Assembly (NCBI GenBank): GCA_902579285.1
Contig: CACHGA010000001.1
Span: 287,411 to 351,410, forward strand
Length of the DNA: 64,000 bases
DNA from: an uncultured Pelagibacteraceae bacterium
Lineage (GTDB): Bacteria; Pseudomonadota; Alphaproteobacteria; Pelagibacterales; Pelagibacteraceae
Reading direction: 5' to 3'
Of the stretch, positions 52,327 to 60,235 are shown one piece after another. The notes below the pieces were generated by a model, which was not told the DNA's origin, did no database searches, and worked only from the letters and a program-made list of their open reading frames with translations. Numbering within the stretch: position 1 is the first letter of the stretch; each line of letters opens with the position of its first letter. Position numbers and translations under genes: made by a program.

Positions 52327-53574
52327 ATGTCAGATAAAACATGTTCATCAGTTGGAATTGTTGGAGCGGGTATCCAGGGAGTTTGTACAGGTCTTCAATT
52401 ACTCAAAAAAAATATTCCTACCACAATATTTGATCAAAACGACCCAGGTTCTATGGCTTCATATGGTAATGCGGGTCACTTTTCACCTTATGCCGTTGTA
52501 CAATTGAATAGACCAGATATTTTATATGATGTTCCCAAAATGCTTCTAAGTTCTTCAGGACCTTTAGCACTTAAGTGGAATTATATTCCAAAAATGCTTC
52601 CATGGATCCTAAAATATTTAAAAAATTGTAACCAAAAATCGATGTTACATACTGCGAAATATATGAATCAAATTTTGAGTCTTTCAATGCATGCTTACGA
52701 AGAAATTTTTCAAGAGATTGATATGACTAATTTAGTAGAACAAAAGGGTATAATTTATGTTTGGACAAATAAAAATCTCAAAAGTAGAGAGATGGAGATT
52801 AAAATTAGAAAAGATTTAGGTGTTGAACAAAAAATATTAACTGCAAAAGAAATTCTAGACCTTGAACCTAATTTAAAACCAGTTTTTTCAGGAGGTTGCT
52901 TTTATGATTATGCGTACCACGCAAAAGATCCTCAGGGTATAACAAAAAAAATTTTTGAACTTTTTTTAAAGCGTGGAGGGAAATTTATTAAACAAGATGT
53001 CAAATCTGTTAATCAAATAGGTACAAATAAAACAATTATTAAAACTGATGACAAAGATTATGAGTTTGAAAAATCAGTTATCGCTTGCGGTGCGTTTTCA
53101 AAAAAATTTACAGATCAATTAGGAGAAAAAATTCCACTCGATACAGAGCGAGGTTATCATGTTCATTTTAAAGGCATGGAAAATTTATTAAGTAGACCTG
53201 TTATTTTTCTTGATAGAGGTTTTGGTTTAACACCAATGAACCAAGGGCTTAGAGCTGTTGGCACAGTTGAGTTAGGTGGATTAAAAAATCCGATATCAAA
53301 AAAAAGAATTCAATATATTGTAAATTGCGCTAAAGAACTTTTACCTCAACTTGGAGACCATGAGGATGAATGGTTAGGCTTCAGACCAACTCTACCAGAT
53401 TTTTTACCAGTAATTGGTCCCTCAAAAAACAACCAAAATATTATTTATGCTTTTGGCCACCATCATCTTGGTTGGACTCTTGGAGCAATAACAGGAAAAA
53501 TTGTTTCTGGAATTTTAGCAAATGAAAAAACAAATTTAGATTTATCTCCTTATAATTCTTTAAGGTTCAGCTAA
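52327..53574 (+). CDS. FAD-dependent D-amino acid dehydrogenase-like oxidoreductase (DadA family)
   Basis: DAO-family flavoprotein that oxidises D-amino or N-alkyl amino acids and passes electrons to the respiratory chain. The 415-aa protein has the dinucleotide-binding GIVGAGIQGVCTGLQLLKK (residues about 9-27), DPGSMASYGNAGHFSPYAVV, ACGAFSKKFTDQLGEKIPLDTERGYHVHF, and the C-terminal FRPTLPDFLPVIGPSKNNQNIIYAFGHHHLGWTLGAITGKI. The overall motif order matches DadA-like enzymes. It overlaps the next gene by one base (TAATG), suggesting a shared pathway. Substrate unknown. Confidence 0.85.
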   Translation: MSDKTCSSVGIVGAGIQGVCTGLQLLKKNIPTTIFDQNDPGSMASYGNAGHFSPYAVVQLNRPDILYDVPKMLLSSSGPLALKWNYIPKMLPWILKYLKNCNQKSMLHTAKYMNQILSLSMHAYEEIFQEIDMTNLVEQKGIIYVWTNKNLKSREMEIKIRKDLGVEQKILTAKEILDLEPNLKPVFSGGCFYDYAYHAKDPQGITKKIFELFLKRGGKFIKQDVKSVNQIGTNKTIIKTDDKDYEFEKSVIACGAFSKKFTDQLGEKIPLDTERGYHVHFKGMENLLSRPVIFLDRGFGLTPMNQGLRAVGTVELGGLKNPISKKRIQYIVNCAKELLPQLGDHEDEWLGFRPTLPDFLPVIGPSKNNQNIIYAFGHHHLGWTLGAITGKIVSGILANEKTNLDLSPYNSLRFS

Positions 53575-54524
53575 TGATCAAAGTTGCTGTTTTGGACGAT
53601 TATCAGAATGTTTTTAAAGAATTTATTGATATAGAGAAGTATAAAAATAAGTATTCTTTTAAAATTTTTACAAATCCTTTTCAAAATGAGGATGAAGCAA
53701 TTCTAGAATTAGAAAATTTTGATGTGATATTTGCAATGAGAGAAAGAACAAAAATATCTAAATCATTAATATCTGGTCTGAAAAATTTAAAATATATAAT
53801 GACAAGTGGCATGAGAAATAAAGCTATAGATTTAGATGAAGCCAAAAAAAGAAATATTATTATTTGCGGCACCGAAATTCACTCTAATCCTACTGCAGAA
53901 ATAACCTGGGCTTTAATACTCGGTTTAATAAGAAACATGAAACAAGAAGTAGACAATATGTTTCAAGGATATTGGCAAACTACTATTGGCCTTGAACTAA
54001 AAGGTAAAATCTTAGGTATAATTGGTTTAGGAAAAATTGGATCCCAAGTAGCAAAAATTGGTAAAGCTTTTGGAATGCAGGTTGTTGCTTGGAGCGAAAA
54101 TTTAGATCTATCAAATGCTAATAAGCTTGGCGTATTACCTATAAGTAAAGAGGAGTTATTTAAAGAATCAGACATCATCTCATTACATGTAGTCTTGGGA
54201 GATAGATATAAAAATTTAATTTCAGAGAAAGAATTTAAACAAATGAAAAAGTCCTCATTTTTAATTAATACATCCCGGGGCCCAATAATTAACGAAAAAG
54301 ATTTGGTAAAAGCTCTAGAGGATGAAGTAATTGCTGGAGCTGGACTAGATGTTTATGATATTGAGCCGCTACCTCAAGATCATAAACTGAGATTTTTACC
54401 GAATGCATTATTGTTACCTCACCTTGGTTATGTAACCGAAGAAAACTATTCAATTTTTTTTAGCCAAATGATGGAAAATCTGGAGTTTTGTCTCGAAGGA
54501 AAGCCTAAAAGACAATTAAAATAA
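53574..54524 (+). CDS. D-isomer-specific 2-hydroxyacid dehydrogenase family protein
   Basis: NAD-dependent dehydrogenase, 316 aa. The NAD-binding domain has LKGKILGIIGLGKIGSQVAKIGKAFGMQVVAWS (GxGxxG, about residues 142-160), then SDIISLHVVLGDRYKNLISEKEFKQMKKSSFLINTSRGPIINEKDLVKAL (catalytic Arg in NTSRGP), AGAGLDVYDIEPLPQDHKLRFLPNALLLPHLGYVTEENY with the catalytic His in PHLGYVT. Substrate is not determined by these motifs. It starts on the stop codon of the DadA-like gene, so the pair may convert a D-amino acid via the 2-oxo acid (inference). Confidence 0.9.
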   Translation: MIKVAVLDDYQNVFKEFIDIEKYKNKYSFKIFTNPFQNEDEAILELENFDVIFAMRERTKISKSLISGLKNLKYIMTSGMRNKAIDLDEAKKRNIIICGTEIHSNPTAEITWALILGLIRNMKQEVDNMFQGYWQTTIGLELKGKILGIIGLGKIGSQVAKIGKAFGMQVVAWSENLDLSNANKLGVLPISKEELFKESDIISLHVVLGDRYKNLISEKEFKQMKKSSFLINTSRGPIINEKDLVKALEDEVIAGAGLDVYDIEPLPQDHKLRFLPNALLLPHLGYVTEENYSIFFSQMMENLEFCLEGKPKRQLK

Positions 54525-54565
54525 AGAAACTATCAGTTGTATTTTTAATCATAATTTAAGTATAT

Positions 54566-54574
54566 TTATCCACA
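54566..54574 (+). promoter_or_regulatory. Perfect DnaA-box-like 9-mer upstream of the first small lipoprotein gene
   Basis: TTATCCACA, which matches the DnaA box consensus TTATNCACA. It sits 34 bp before the ATG at 54608. Its counterpart at 54983 occupies a similar place before the paralogous gene. A single 9-mer is weak evidence of DnaA control. Confidence 0.4.
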
Positions 54575-54607
54575 GTTTTGTGTTTGATTCGTTTTTGAGA
54601 GGAAGAG

Positions 54608-54943
54608 ATGAACAGAATACTTATTTTGTTAATTTTGGGATTATTTTTAACTGGTTGTTACTCCAGCTCTTTAACTATGGTCGGTCCAGCAACAGGAGTA
54701 GCTTCAGGAAAAATTGGAGAATCAGCAGTAAGCAGCTCTTTAAATTACGCGGTAAAAAAACAAACTGGAAAATCTGCAGCTGAACACATCCTGAGCGAGA
54801 GTCAAAATAAAAAAATCGCACAAACCAAAGCCAAGATTAACCCATGCAAAACAAACGAATCTCTTTGTGTAATGTTAAAAACTAGGGTTAATAAAATGCA
54901 GAAAAAGCTAAACGGAAAAAATCTACAAGCGAAAAATAATTAA
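54608..54943 (+). CDS. Small lipoprotein, paralogue of the next gene
   Basis: I do not recognise a named family. The 111-aa product has a signal peptide with lipobox LTGC (Cys about residue 17), then YSSSLTMVGPATGVASGKIGESAVSSSLNYAVKKQTGKSAAEHIL, and a Lys/Asn-rich tail containing a CKTNESLC pair. The mid-region GPATGVASGKIGESAVSS is a Gly/Ala/Ser-rich segment, with small-residue spacing, that could sit in or across a membrane. The following gene shares the same block in order, so these arose by tandem duplication. An AGAGGAAGAG ribosome-binding site precedes the ATG. Its location, outer or inner membrane, cannot be decided from sequence. Confidence 0.75.
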   Translation: MNRILILLILGLFLTGCYSSSLTMVGPATGVASGKIGESAVSSSLNYAVKKQTGKSAAEHILSESQNKKIAQTKAKINPCKTNESLCVMLKTRVNKMQKKLNGKNLQAKNN

Positions 54944-54982
54944 AATTTTAAATCAACCCTAGGTTTACTTTTAATCAAACAT

Positions 54983-54991
54983 TTATTCACA
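54983..54991 (+). promoter_or_regulatory. Second DnaA-box-like 9-mer, upstream of the second small lipoprotein gene
   Basis: TTATTCACA, matching TTATNCACA, followed by G as at 54566. It lies about 50 bp before the preferred ATG at 55043. Same orientation and similar spacing as the first box. Confidence 0.4.
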
Positions 54992-55042
54992 GCATCAAAG
55001 ATTAACTTTTAAAAATTATAACATGTGCTAAGTCAACTACAC

Positions 55043-55444
55043 ATGAAGCGTGTAATTCTTTTGATTCTATCGACATTTTTTCTTATGGGTTGCTACCAGA
55101 CCTCCCTTGCTCCTATGATAGGACCTGCGGCAGGCGCATCACAAGGTAGAATAGCTCACTCAGCTATATCAAGTGGAATAAGCTATGGTGTAAAAAATCA
55201 AACTGGAAAATATCCAATTGAACACATATTAAAACGTGAAAAAAATAAGATAGTTAAAAAAATTGATTTAATTGAGAAAGAGGTAGTAGATAAATCAATT
55301 TATGCAAAAAATACACTTATCGACAAAAAAGATGCTACTAAAAAAAAGTGGGTGCTACATCTTAAAGAGATAAAAAATGTTAAAAACGAAGAAGCCTTTC
55401 CTGCAAACAAACCCAGATATTCATACTGGTCTAATGCAAAATAG
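55043..55444 (+). CDS. Small lipoprotein, second of a tandem pair
   Basis: Unrecognised family. The product (about 133 aa) has lipobox LMGC after a signal peptide starting MKRVILLILSTFF, then CYQTSLAPMIGPAAGASQGRIAHSAISSGISYGVKNQTGKYPIEHIL, which aligns with the previous gene: Y-x-x-SL, GPA-G-AS-G-I, SAISS, QTGK and EHIL in the same order. The rest is a Lys-rich coiled-coil-like stretch. Start 55043 is chosen over 55025 because it gives the normal signal peptide. The gap between the two genes (about 100 bp) holds a DnaA-box-like sequence. Confidence 0.75.
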   Translation: MKRVILLILSTFFLMGCYQTSLAPMIGPAAGASQGRIAHSAISSGISYGVKNQTGKYPIEHILKREKNKIVKKIDLIEKEVVDKSIYAKNTLIDKKDATKKKWVLHLKEIKNVKNEEAFPANKPRYSYWSNAK

Positions 55445-55492
55445 ACTATTTTAATCGTTTCAATATCTTTATAGTTATCATATTCTCTAAAA

Positions 55493-57925
55493 ATGAAATC
55501 AAAAGCTAAAGTTGTTGTAGTAGGTGGTGGCGCAGTAGGGGTCAGCACACTTTATCATTTAGCTAAAAAAGGTTGGTCTGATGTTGTTTTAGTTGAAAGA
55601 AAAGAACTTACTTCTGGATCAACTTGGCATGCCGCTGGTCTTTTACCTCTTTTTAATATGAGTTATTCAGTAGGACAACTTCATAGATATGCGGTTCAAT
55701 TATATAAATCTTTAGAAAAAGAAACAGGGAAGAAAGTTGGTTTTAGTGTCGTATCAAATATTCGGTTGGCACAAACAAATGACAGAATGGATGAGTACCA
55801 CCAGTATGCTGGTGTTGCGAAAACAATTGGCGTAAAAGTAAAATTTTTAAAACCAGAGCAAGTAAAAGAAATTTGGCCTTTATGTAATATCGAAGGCTTA
55901 GTTGGTGCAATACAACATCCAGAAGATGGATACATTCAACCAGCAGATCTTACTCAAGCATTAGCTACAGGAGCAAGGAATCATGGAGCGGAAATTTATA
56001 GAAACACAACAGTTACAGGAATTAAACAAACAAAAGATGGCTGGAGCGTAGAAACAGACAAAGGTGCAATTTCTTGTGAACATGTTGTCTCTTGTAGTGG
56101 AAACTTCGCAAGACAAACAGGACAAATGGTTGGTATCGAAATTCCTGCTATACCAGTTGAACATCAATATATTGTTACAGAACCTCATCCAGAAGTTCAA
56201 AAAAGACAAAAAGAAAAAAAACCAGAGATGGGAGTTTTAAGAGATAGTGACAACTCATGGTATATGAGAGAAGAAGCGGGCGGATTTATTCTAGGTCCTT
56301 ATGAAAAAGGCGCACCTTGTTGTTATGTAGATGGCCCATCAAAAGATAGTGAATATGAATTATTTCAAGAAGATTTAGATAGATTAGCACCACACATTGA
56401 AGGTGCAATAAAAAGAGTTCCTGCATTTGGTGAGGTTGGAGTTAAAAAAGTTTATAACGGTGCAATTTGTTACACACCTGATGGAAGTCCACTGGTAGGA
56501 CCGGCTTGGGGATTAAAAAATTTCTGGATCAATGATGGACATAGTTTTGGAATTACAGCAGCAGGTGGAGCAGGTTGGCAGTTAGCCGAGTGGATTATTG
56601 ATGGTGAACCAACAATAGATATGCTTGGTGTAGACCCAAGAAGATTTGGATCATACGTCACAAAATCTTATTTAATGGAAAAAAATGAAGAGGCTTATGC
56701 AAATGTTTTTACAGTTCACTATCCAGACGAAGAACGTGAAGCTGGAAGACCATTAAGACAAGCACCTTGCTATGATCGAATGAAAAAACTTGGAGCAGTC
56801 TTCGGTCAAAAGTTCGGTTGGGAAAGACCAAATTTTTTTGCAACCGATGGAGCAAAACAAGAGGATGATTGGTCATTCAGAAGATCAAATTGGTTTAAAA
56901 GTGTCGAGAAAGAATGCAAGAACGTAAAAGAAAACGCAGGACTATTAGACATGTCTGCATTTGGTAAGTGCAGAATAAAAGGTCCAGGAGCCGAAGAGTT
57001 TTTAGACAAACTTGTTGCAAATAAACTTCCTAAAAAAATTGGCAGAATAAATCTTTGCCACGCGCTTAATACAAAAGGTGGAGTACATTCTGAATTTACA
57101 ATAATGAGAGAAGCTGAAGATAGTTTTTATTTAGTTTCAGCTGGCGCATACCAAAGATTAGATCATGATTGGATTTACAAATGGATGCCGAAAGATGGTT
57201 CAGTTCAATATGAAAATTTAACAAACAGCATGGGAGTACTTGTTGTATCAGGTCCAAAAGCAAGACAACTAATGCAAAAAGTATCTAAAACAGATTTTTC
57301 AAATGAAAAATTTAAATGGCTGAGTGCACAAAATATTAATATTGGCTTAGCACCTTGCAATGCTATGAGGGTAAATTTTGTCGGTGAACTTGGTTGGGAA
57401 TTACATCATCCAATCGAATATCAAAATCATATATTTGATAAACTTATGGATGCTGGTAAAGAATTTAATCTGAAGCCTTACGGTATTCGAGCGATGAATA
57501 GTCTGAGAGTTGAAAAATCTTATAAGTTAGTGGGAACTGAACTTTCAATTGAATATGCGCCATATGAGTCAGGTTTAGATAGATTTATTCATCCAAATAA
57601 AGGAGATTTTATTGGACGTGCGGCACTGGATCAATGGAGAGCAAAAGGTTTTTCAAATAAATTAGTCACCATGGAAATCCACGGAGTTTCAGACGCCGAT
57701 GTACTTGGGAACAATCCTATTTATGAAAATGGATCTGTGATTGGAAGAGCAACAGGAGGGGACTATGGTTTTAGATTAAAAAAATCTATTGCTCTTGGAA
57801 TGGTAAAACCTGAATATGCAAAAGTTGGACAAAAACTTAAAATAGATATATTAGGTAAAATGCATGAAGTTTCAATTATTGAAGACTCACCTTACGACTC
57901 TGAAAATAAATTACTAAGAGCATAA
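55493..57925 (+). CDS. Dimethylglycine/sarcosine dehydrogenase-like flavoprotein (DAO + FAO_M + GcvT)
   Basis: Large flavoenzyme, 810 aa, expected to N-demethylate dimethylglycine or sarcosine and pass methyl carbon to tetrahydrofolate. The order is DAO FAD domain (VVVVGGGAVGVSTLYHLAKKGW, about residues 7-28), then SGSTWHAAGLLPLF, whose His corresponds to the covalent FAD site in DMGDH. FAO_M (about 370-425) and the GCV_T aminomethyltransferase-type domain (about 430-720) with a C-terminal GCV_T_C follow. RVEKSYKLVGTEL and GFRLKKSIALGMVKPEYAKVGQKLKI are typical. Substrate among dimethylglycine, sarcosine or related amines is not settled. It ends on TAATG of the next gene and belongs to the etf operon. 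Confidence 0.88.
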   Translation: MKSKAKVVVVGGGAVGVSTLYHLAKKGWSDVVLVERKELTSGSTWHAAGLLPLFNMSYSVGQLHRYAVQLYKSLEKETGKKVGFSVVSNIRLAQTNDRMDEYHQYAGVAKTIGVKVKFLKPEQVKEIWPLCNIEGLVGAIQHPEDGYIQPADLTQALATGARNHGAEIYRNTTVTGIKQTKDGWSVETDKGAISCEHVVSCSGNFARQTGQMVGIEIPAIPVEHQYIVTEPHPEVQKRQKEKKPEMGVLRDSDNSWYMREEAGGFILGPYEKGAPCCYVDGPSKDSEYELFQEDLDRLAPHIEGAIKRVPAFGEVGVKKVYNGAICYTPDGSPLVGPAWGLKNFWINDGHSFGITAAGGAGWQLAEWIIDGEPTIDMLGVDPRRFGSYVTKSYLMEKNEEAYANVFTVHYPDEEREAGRPLRQAPCYDRMKKLGAVFGQKFGWERPNFFATDGAKQEDDWSFRRSNWFKSVEKECKNVKENAGLLDMSAFGKCRIKGPGAEEFLDKLVANKLPKKIGRINLCHALNTKGGVHSEFTIMREAEDSFYLVSAGAYQRLDHDWIYKWMPKDGSVQYENLTNSMGVLVVSGPKARQLMQKVSKTDFSNEKFKWLSAQNINIGLAPCNAMRVNFVGELGWELHHPIEYQNHIFDKLMDAGKEFNLKPYGIRAMNSLRVEKSYKLVGTELSIEYAPYESGLDRFIHPNKGDFIGRAALDQWRAKGFSNKLVTMEIHGVSDADVLGNNPIYENGSVIGRATGGDYGFRLKKSIALGMVKPEYAKVGQKLKIDILGKMHEVSIIEDSPYDSENKLLRA

Positions 57926-58515
57926 TGAAAAAGTTAATATTAATCTGCCTATTGTTGGCTTTACCAAAAATAGCTTTTGCAAATGAAAGATCTATTCCAT
58001 TAGAATTATTTACTGCAAAGGAAAGACAACACAGTGGTAAACTTAAAGTCACAGGTCCTATGGATTGGAAAAATAAAAGAACTGGTGAAGTACACCAAGT
58101 TTACGAGAGAAAAAGAGGTTCAAAGATCCAATTATTTACAAAAACAAATAACGGCCAGTGTTTAGGAAGAGTAATGGATAGTAGATATGAAAAAAGAGGA
58201 TTAGTTTATATAAAAAATGGCTGTAAATTTCCTCTAGGAAATTGGAAAGAGGGTGAGACAAGAGAATTTGTGTCGACTTATTTTTACAATAATAAAAGCA
58301 GAGATTATAAGAAGACTATCACAATAAAAAAAATCGGTAATGAAAAAAAATGCTTAACATTTAGATGGTCAAAAGCTAAATTAGATGGAAAGATGGTTGA
58401 TGATAATAGCTATACATATTGCCCAAAAAAAGGTTTTACAAAAATATTATCGCATAAATCTGGAAAAATGAGCATGAAAATATCGGGGAACATAAAAGCT
58501 ACAGGCACCAAATGA
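57925..58515 (+). CDS. Unknown periplasmic protein between the flavin dehydrogenase and etfB
   Basis: I do not recognise this 196-aa protein. It has a signal peptide ([19 protein letters not shown], cleavage after FA-NER). The mature part is basic and aromatic-rich, with four Cys: [26 protein letters not shown] and TYCPKKGF, possibly two disulfides. There are no heme CxxCH or Fe-S motifs. It is translationally coupled on both sides: its ATG overlaps the dehydrogenase stop by one base and its stop overlaps etfB by 4 bp. A periplasmic protein inside an operon of cytosolic electron-transfer flavoproteins is odd, and the conserved coupling suggests it matters to that pathway or to the substrate. 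Confidence 0.8.
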   Translation: MKKLILICLLLALPKIAFANERSIPLELFTAKERQHSGKLKVTGPMDWKNKRTGEVHQVYERKRGSKIQLFTKTNNGQCLGRVMDSRYEKRGLVYIKNGCKFPLGNWKEGETREFVSTYFYNNKSRDYKKTITIKKIGNEKKCLTFRWSKAKLDGKMVDDNSYTYCPKKGFTKILSHKSGKMSMKISGNIKATGTK

Positions 58516-59261
58516 AAATATTAGTCGCTGTTAAAAGAGTTATTGATTACAACGTACAAATCAGAGTTAAAGAAGATGGCTCTGGAGTTCACACAGACAA
58601 CGTAAAAATGTCAACCAATCCTCCAGATGACAACGCAACTGAGGAGTCTGTTAAATTAAAAGAGTCTGGAAAAGTTAAAGAAATTGTTGCGGTTACAATC
58701 GGAGATGATAAAGCACAGGAAACAGTTAGAAAAGCTTTAGCAGTCGGAGCAGATAGAGGAATTCACGTTAAGTCTGATACATATATAGAACCGCTAGGCA
58801 TTGCCAAAATTTTAAAAAAAGTTGTTGAGAAAGAAAAACCAGATATGATTTTCTTAGGCAAGCAAGCAATCGATGATGATTGTAATCAAACAGGACAAAT
58901 GCTTGCAGCTATGTTGAATTGGCCCCAAGCAACTTTTTCTTCAAAAGTAACTTTAAAAGATAAAAGCATGGAGATAGTGAGAGAAATTGATGAAGGTTTA
59001 GAAACAGTTGAGGTAAATCTACCAGCGGTGGTTACTTGTGATCTAAGACTTAATGAACCCCGATATGCCTCTTTACCAAATATAATGAAAGCTAAAAAGA
59101 AACCAATTGATCAAATGGTAGCGAAAGATTTAGGTGTAGACATTACAAACAGAGTTCAGCAATTAAAAGTAGAGGAACCACCAAAAAGAAAAGCAGGAAT
59201 TAAAGTTGCAAATGTAGCGGAATTAGTGAGCAAACTTAAAAATGAGGCGAAGGTAATTTAA
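58512..59261 (+). CDS. etfB: Electron transfer flavoprotein beta subunit
   Basis: With EtfA forms the soluble FAD/AMP heterodimer that takes electrons from flavin dehydrogenases. The 249-aa protein has [25 protein letters not shown], the [19 protein letters not shown] region, [65 protein letters not shown] and the C-terminal region around [10 protein letters not shown]. Starts inside the preceding stop and overlaps etfA by one base. Position after the dimethylglycine-type dehydrogenase suggests that enzyme is its donor. Confidence 0.97.
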   Translation: MKILVAVKRVIDYNVQIRVKEDGSGVHTDNVKMSTNPPDDNATEESVKLKESGKVKEIVAVTIGDDKAQETVRKALAVGADRGIHVKSDTYIEPLGIAKILKKVVEKEKPDMIFLGKQAIDDDCNQTGQMLAAMLNWPQATFSSKVTLKDKSMEIVREIDEGLETVEVNLPAVVTCDLRLNEPRYASLPNIMKAKKKPIDQMVAKDLGVDITNRVQQLKVEEPPKRKAGIKVANVAELVSKLKNEAKVI

Positions 59262-60214
59262 TGTCAGTACTATTAATAGCAGAACACAATAATAAAAACC
59301 TTAAACCATTTACTTTAAATGCAATAAGTGCTGCATCAAAAATCGATGCTGAGATACATGTATTGGTTGCTGGCAGTGGATGTGAAAGTGTTGCAAAAGA
59401 AGTTGCTGAAGTTCCTTTAGTCAAAAAAGTTTTACACTGCGATTCTCCTAATTATCAAAATTATTTACCAGAAAATTTAGCTCCTTTAGTAACTAAGAAT
59501 GCAGATAAATATGATCATATTGTTGCATCAGCAAATACATTTGGAAAAAACTTTATGCCAAGAGTTGCTGCTGCATTAGATACTTCTCAAGTAAGTGATG
59601 TAATAAAAGTTAATTCGCCTGATACATTTGTAAGACCAATTTATGCAGGTAACGCTTTTGCGACTGTAAAAAGCAATGACAAAAAAAGATGTGTAACAAT
59701 TAGACCGACTTCTTTTGAACCTGCACCTAAAACTGGAGGTTCTGCACAAATTGATAAAATAGATGCAGTTGATGTTCCTAATTTTTCTAAATTTGTAAAA
59801 AGAGAAGAAACAAATTCAGAAAGACCGGAACTTGGAACTGCTAGAATAGTAGTGTCTGGTGGAAGAGGATTAGAAAGTGGAGAGAACTTTAAACTCATAA
59901 CTGATATTGCAGACAAATTAAATGCAGCGGTAGGTGCATCACGTGCAGCTGTTGATGCCGGTTATATAAGTAATGATCATCAAGTCGGTCAAACAGGAAA
60001 AGTTGTTGTGCCAGATTTATATATTGCAGTTGGAATTTCAGGAGCGATTCAACACTTGGCTGGAATGAAAGAGAGCAAAATAATTGTCGCAATTAACAAA
60101 GATGGTGAAGCTCCAATATTCAGTATCGCTGATTATGGTTTAGAAGCAGACTTATTCAAAGCCCTTCCCGAGTTCCTTTCCGAGTTAAACAAACTCAATA
60201 CTATCCAAAAATAA
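59261..60214 (+). CDS. etfA: Electron transfer flavoprotein alpha subunit
   Basis: FAD-carrying subunit of ETF. The 317-aa protein has LIAEHNNKNLKPFTLNAISAASK, the middle SANTFGKNFMPRVAAALDTSQVSDV and the FAD domain AARIVVSGGRGLESGENF-type block (RIVVSGGRGLESGENFKLI), GASRAAVDAGYISNDHQVGQTGKVVVPDLYIAVGISGAIQHLAGM and INKDGEAPIFSIADYGLEADLF. Length typical. Follows etfB directly and precedes the quinone oxidoreductase by 21 bp. Confidence 0.97.
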   Translation: MSVLLIAEHNNKNLKPFTLNAISAASKIDAEIHVLVAGSGCESVAKEVAEVPLVKKVLHCDSPNYQNYLPENLAPLVTKNADKYDHIVASANTFGKNFMPRVAAALDTSQVSDVIKVNSPDTFVRPIYAGNAFATVKSNDKKRCVTIRPTSFEPAPKTGGSAQIDKIDAVDVPNFSKFVKREETNSERPELGTARIVVSGGRGLESGENFKLITDIADKLNAAVGASRAAVDAGYISNDHQVGQTGKVVVPDLYIAVGISGAIQHLAGMKESKIIVAINKDGEAPIFSIADYGLEADLFKALPEFLSELNKLNTIQK

Positions 60215-60235
60215 TTAGTTTGATATAGTCTCGTC

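Noticed and set aside
54566-54991. A replication origin suggested by two DnaA-box-like 9-mers
   Set aside because: Only two boxes 400 bp apart, with a gene between them and no AT-rich repeats, dnaA, hemE or parAB nearby.
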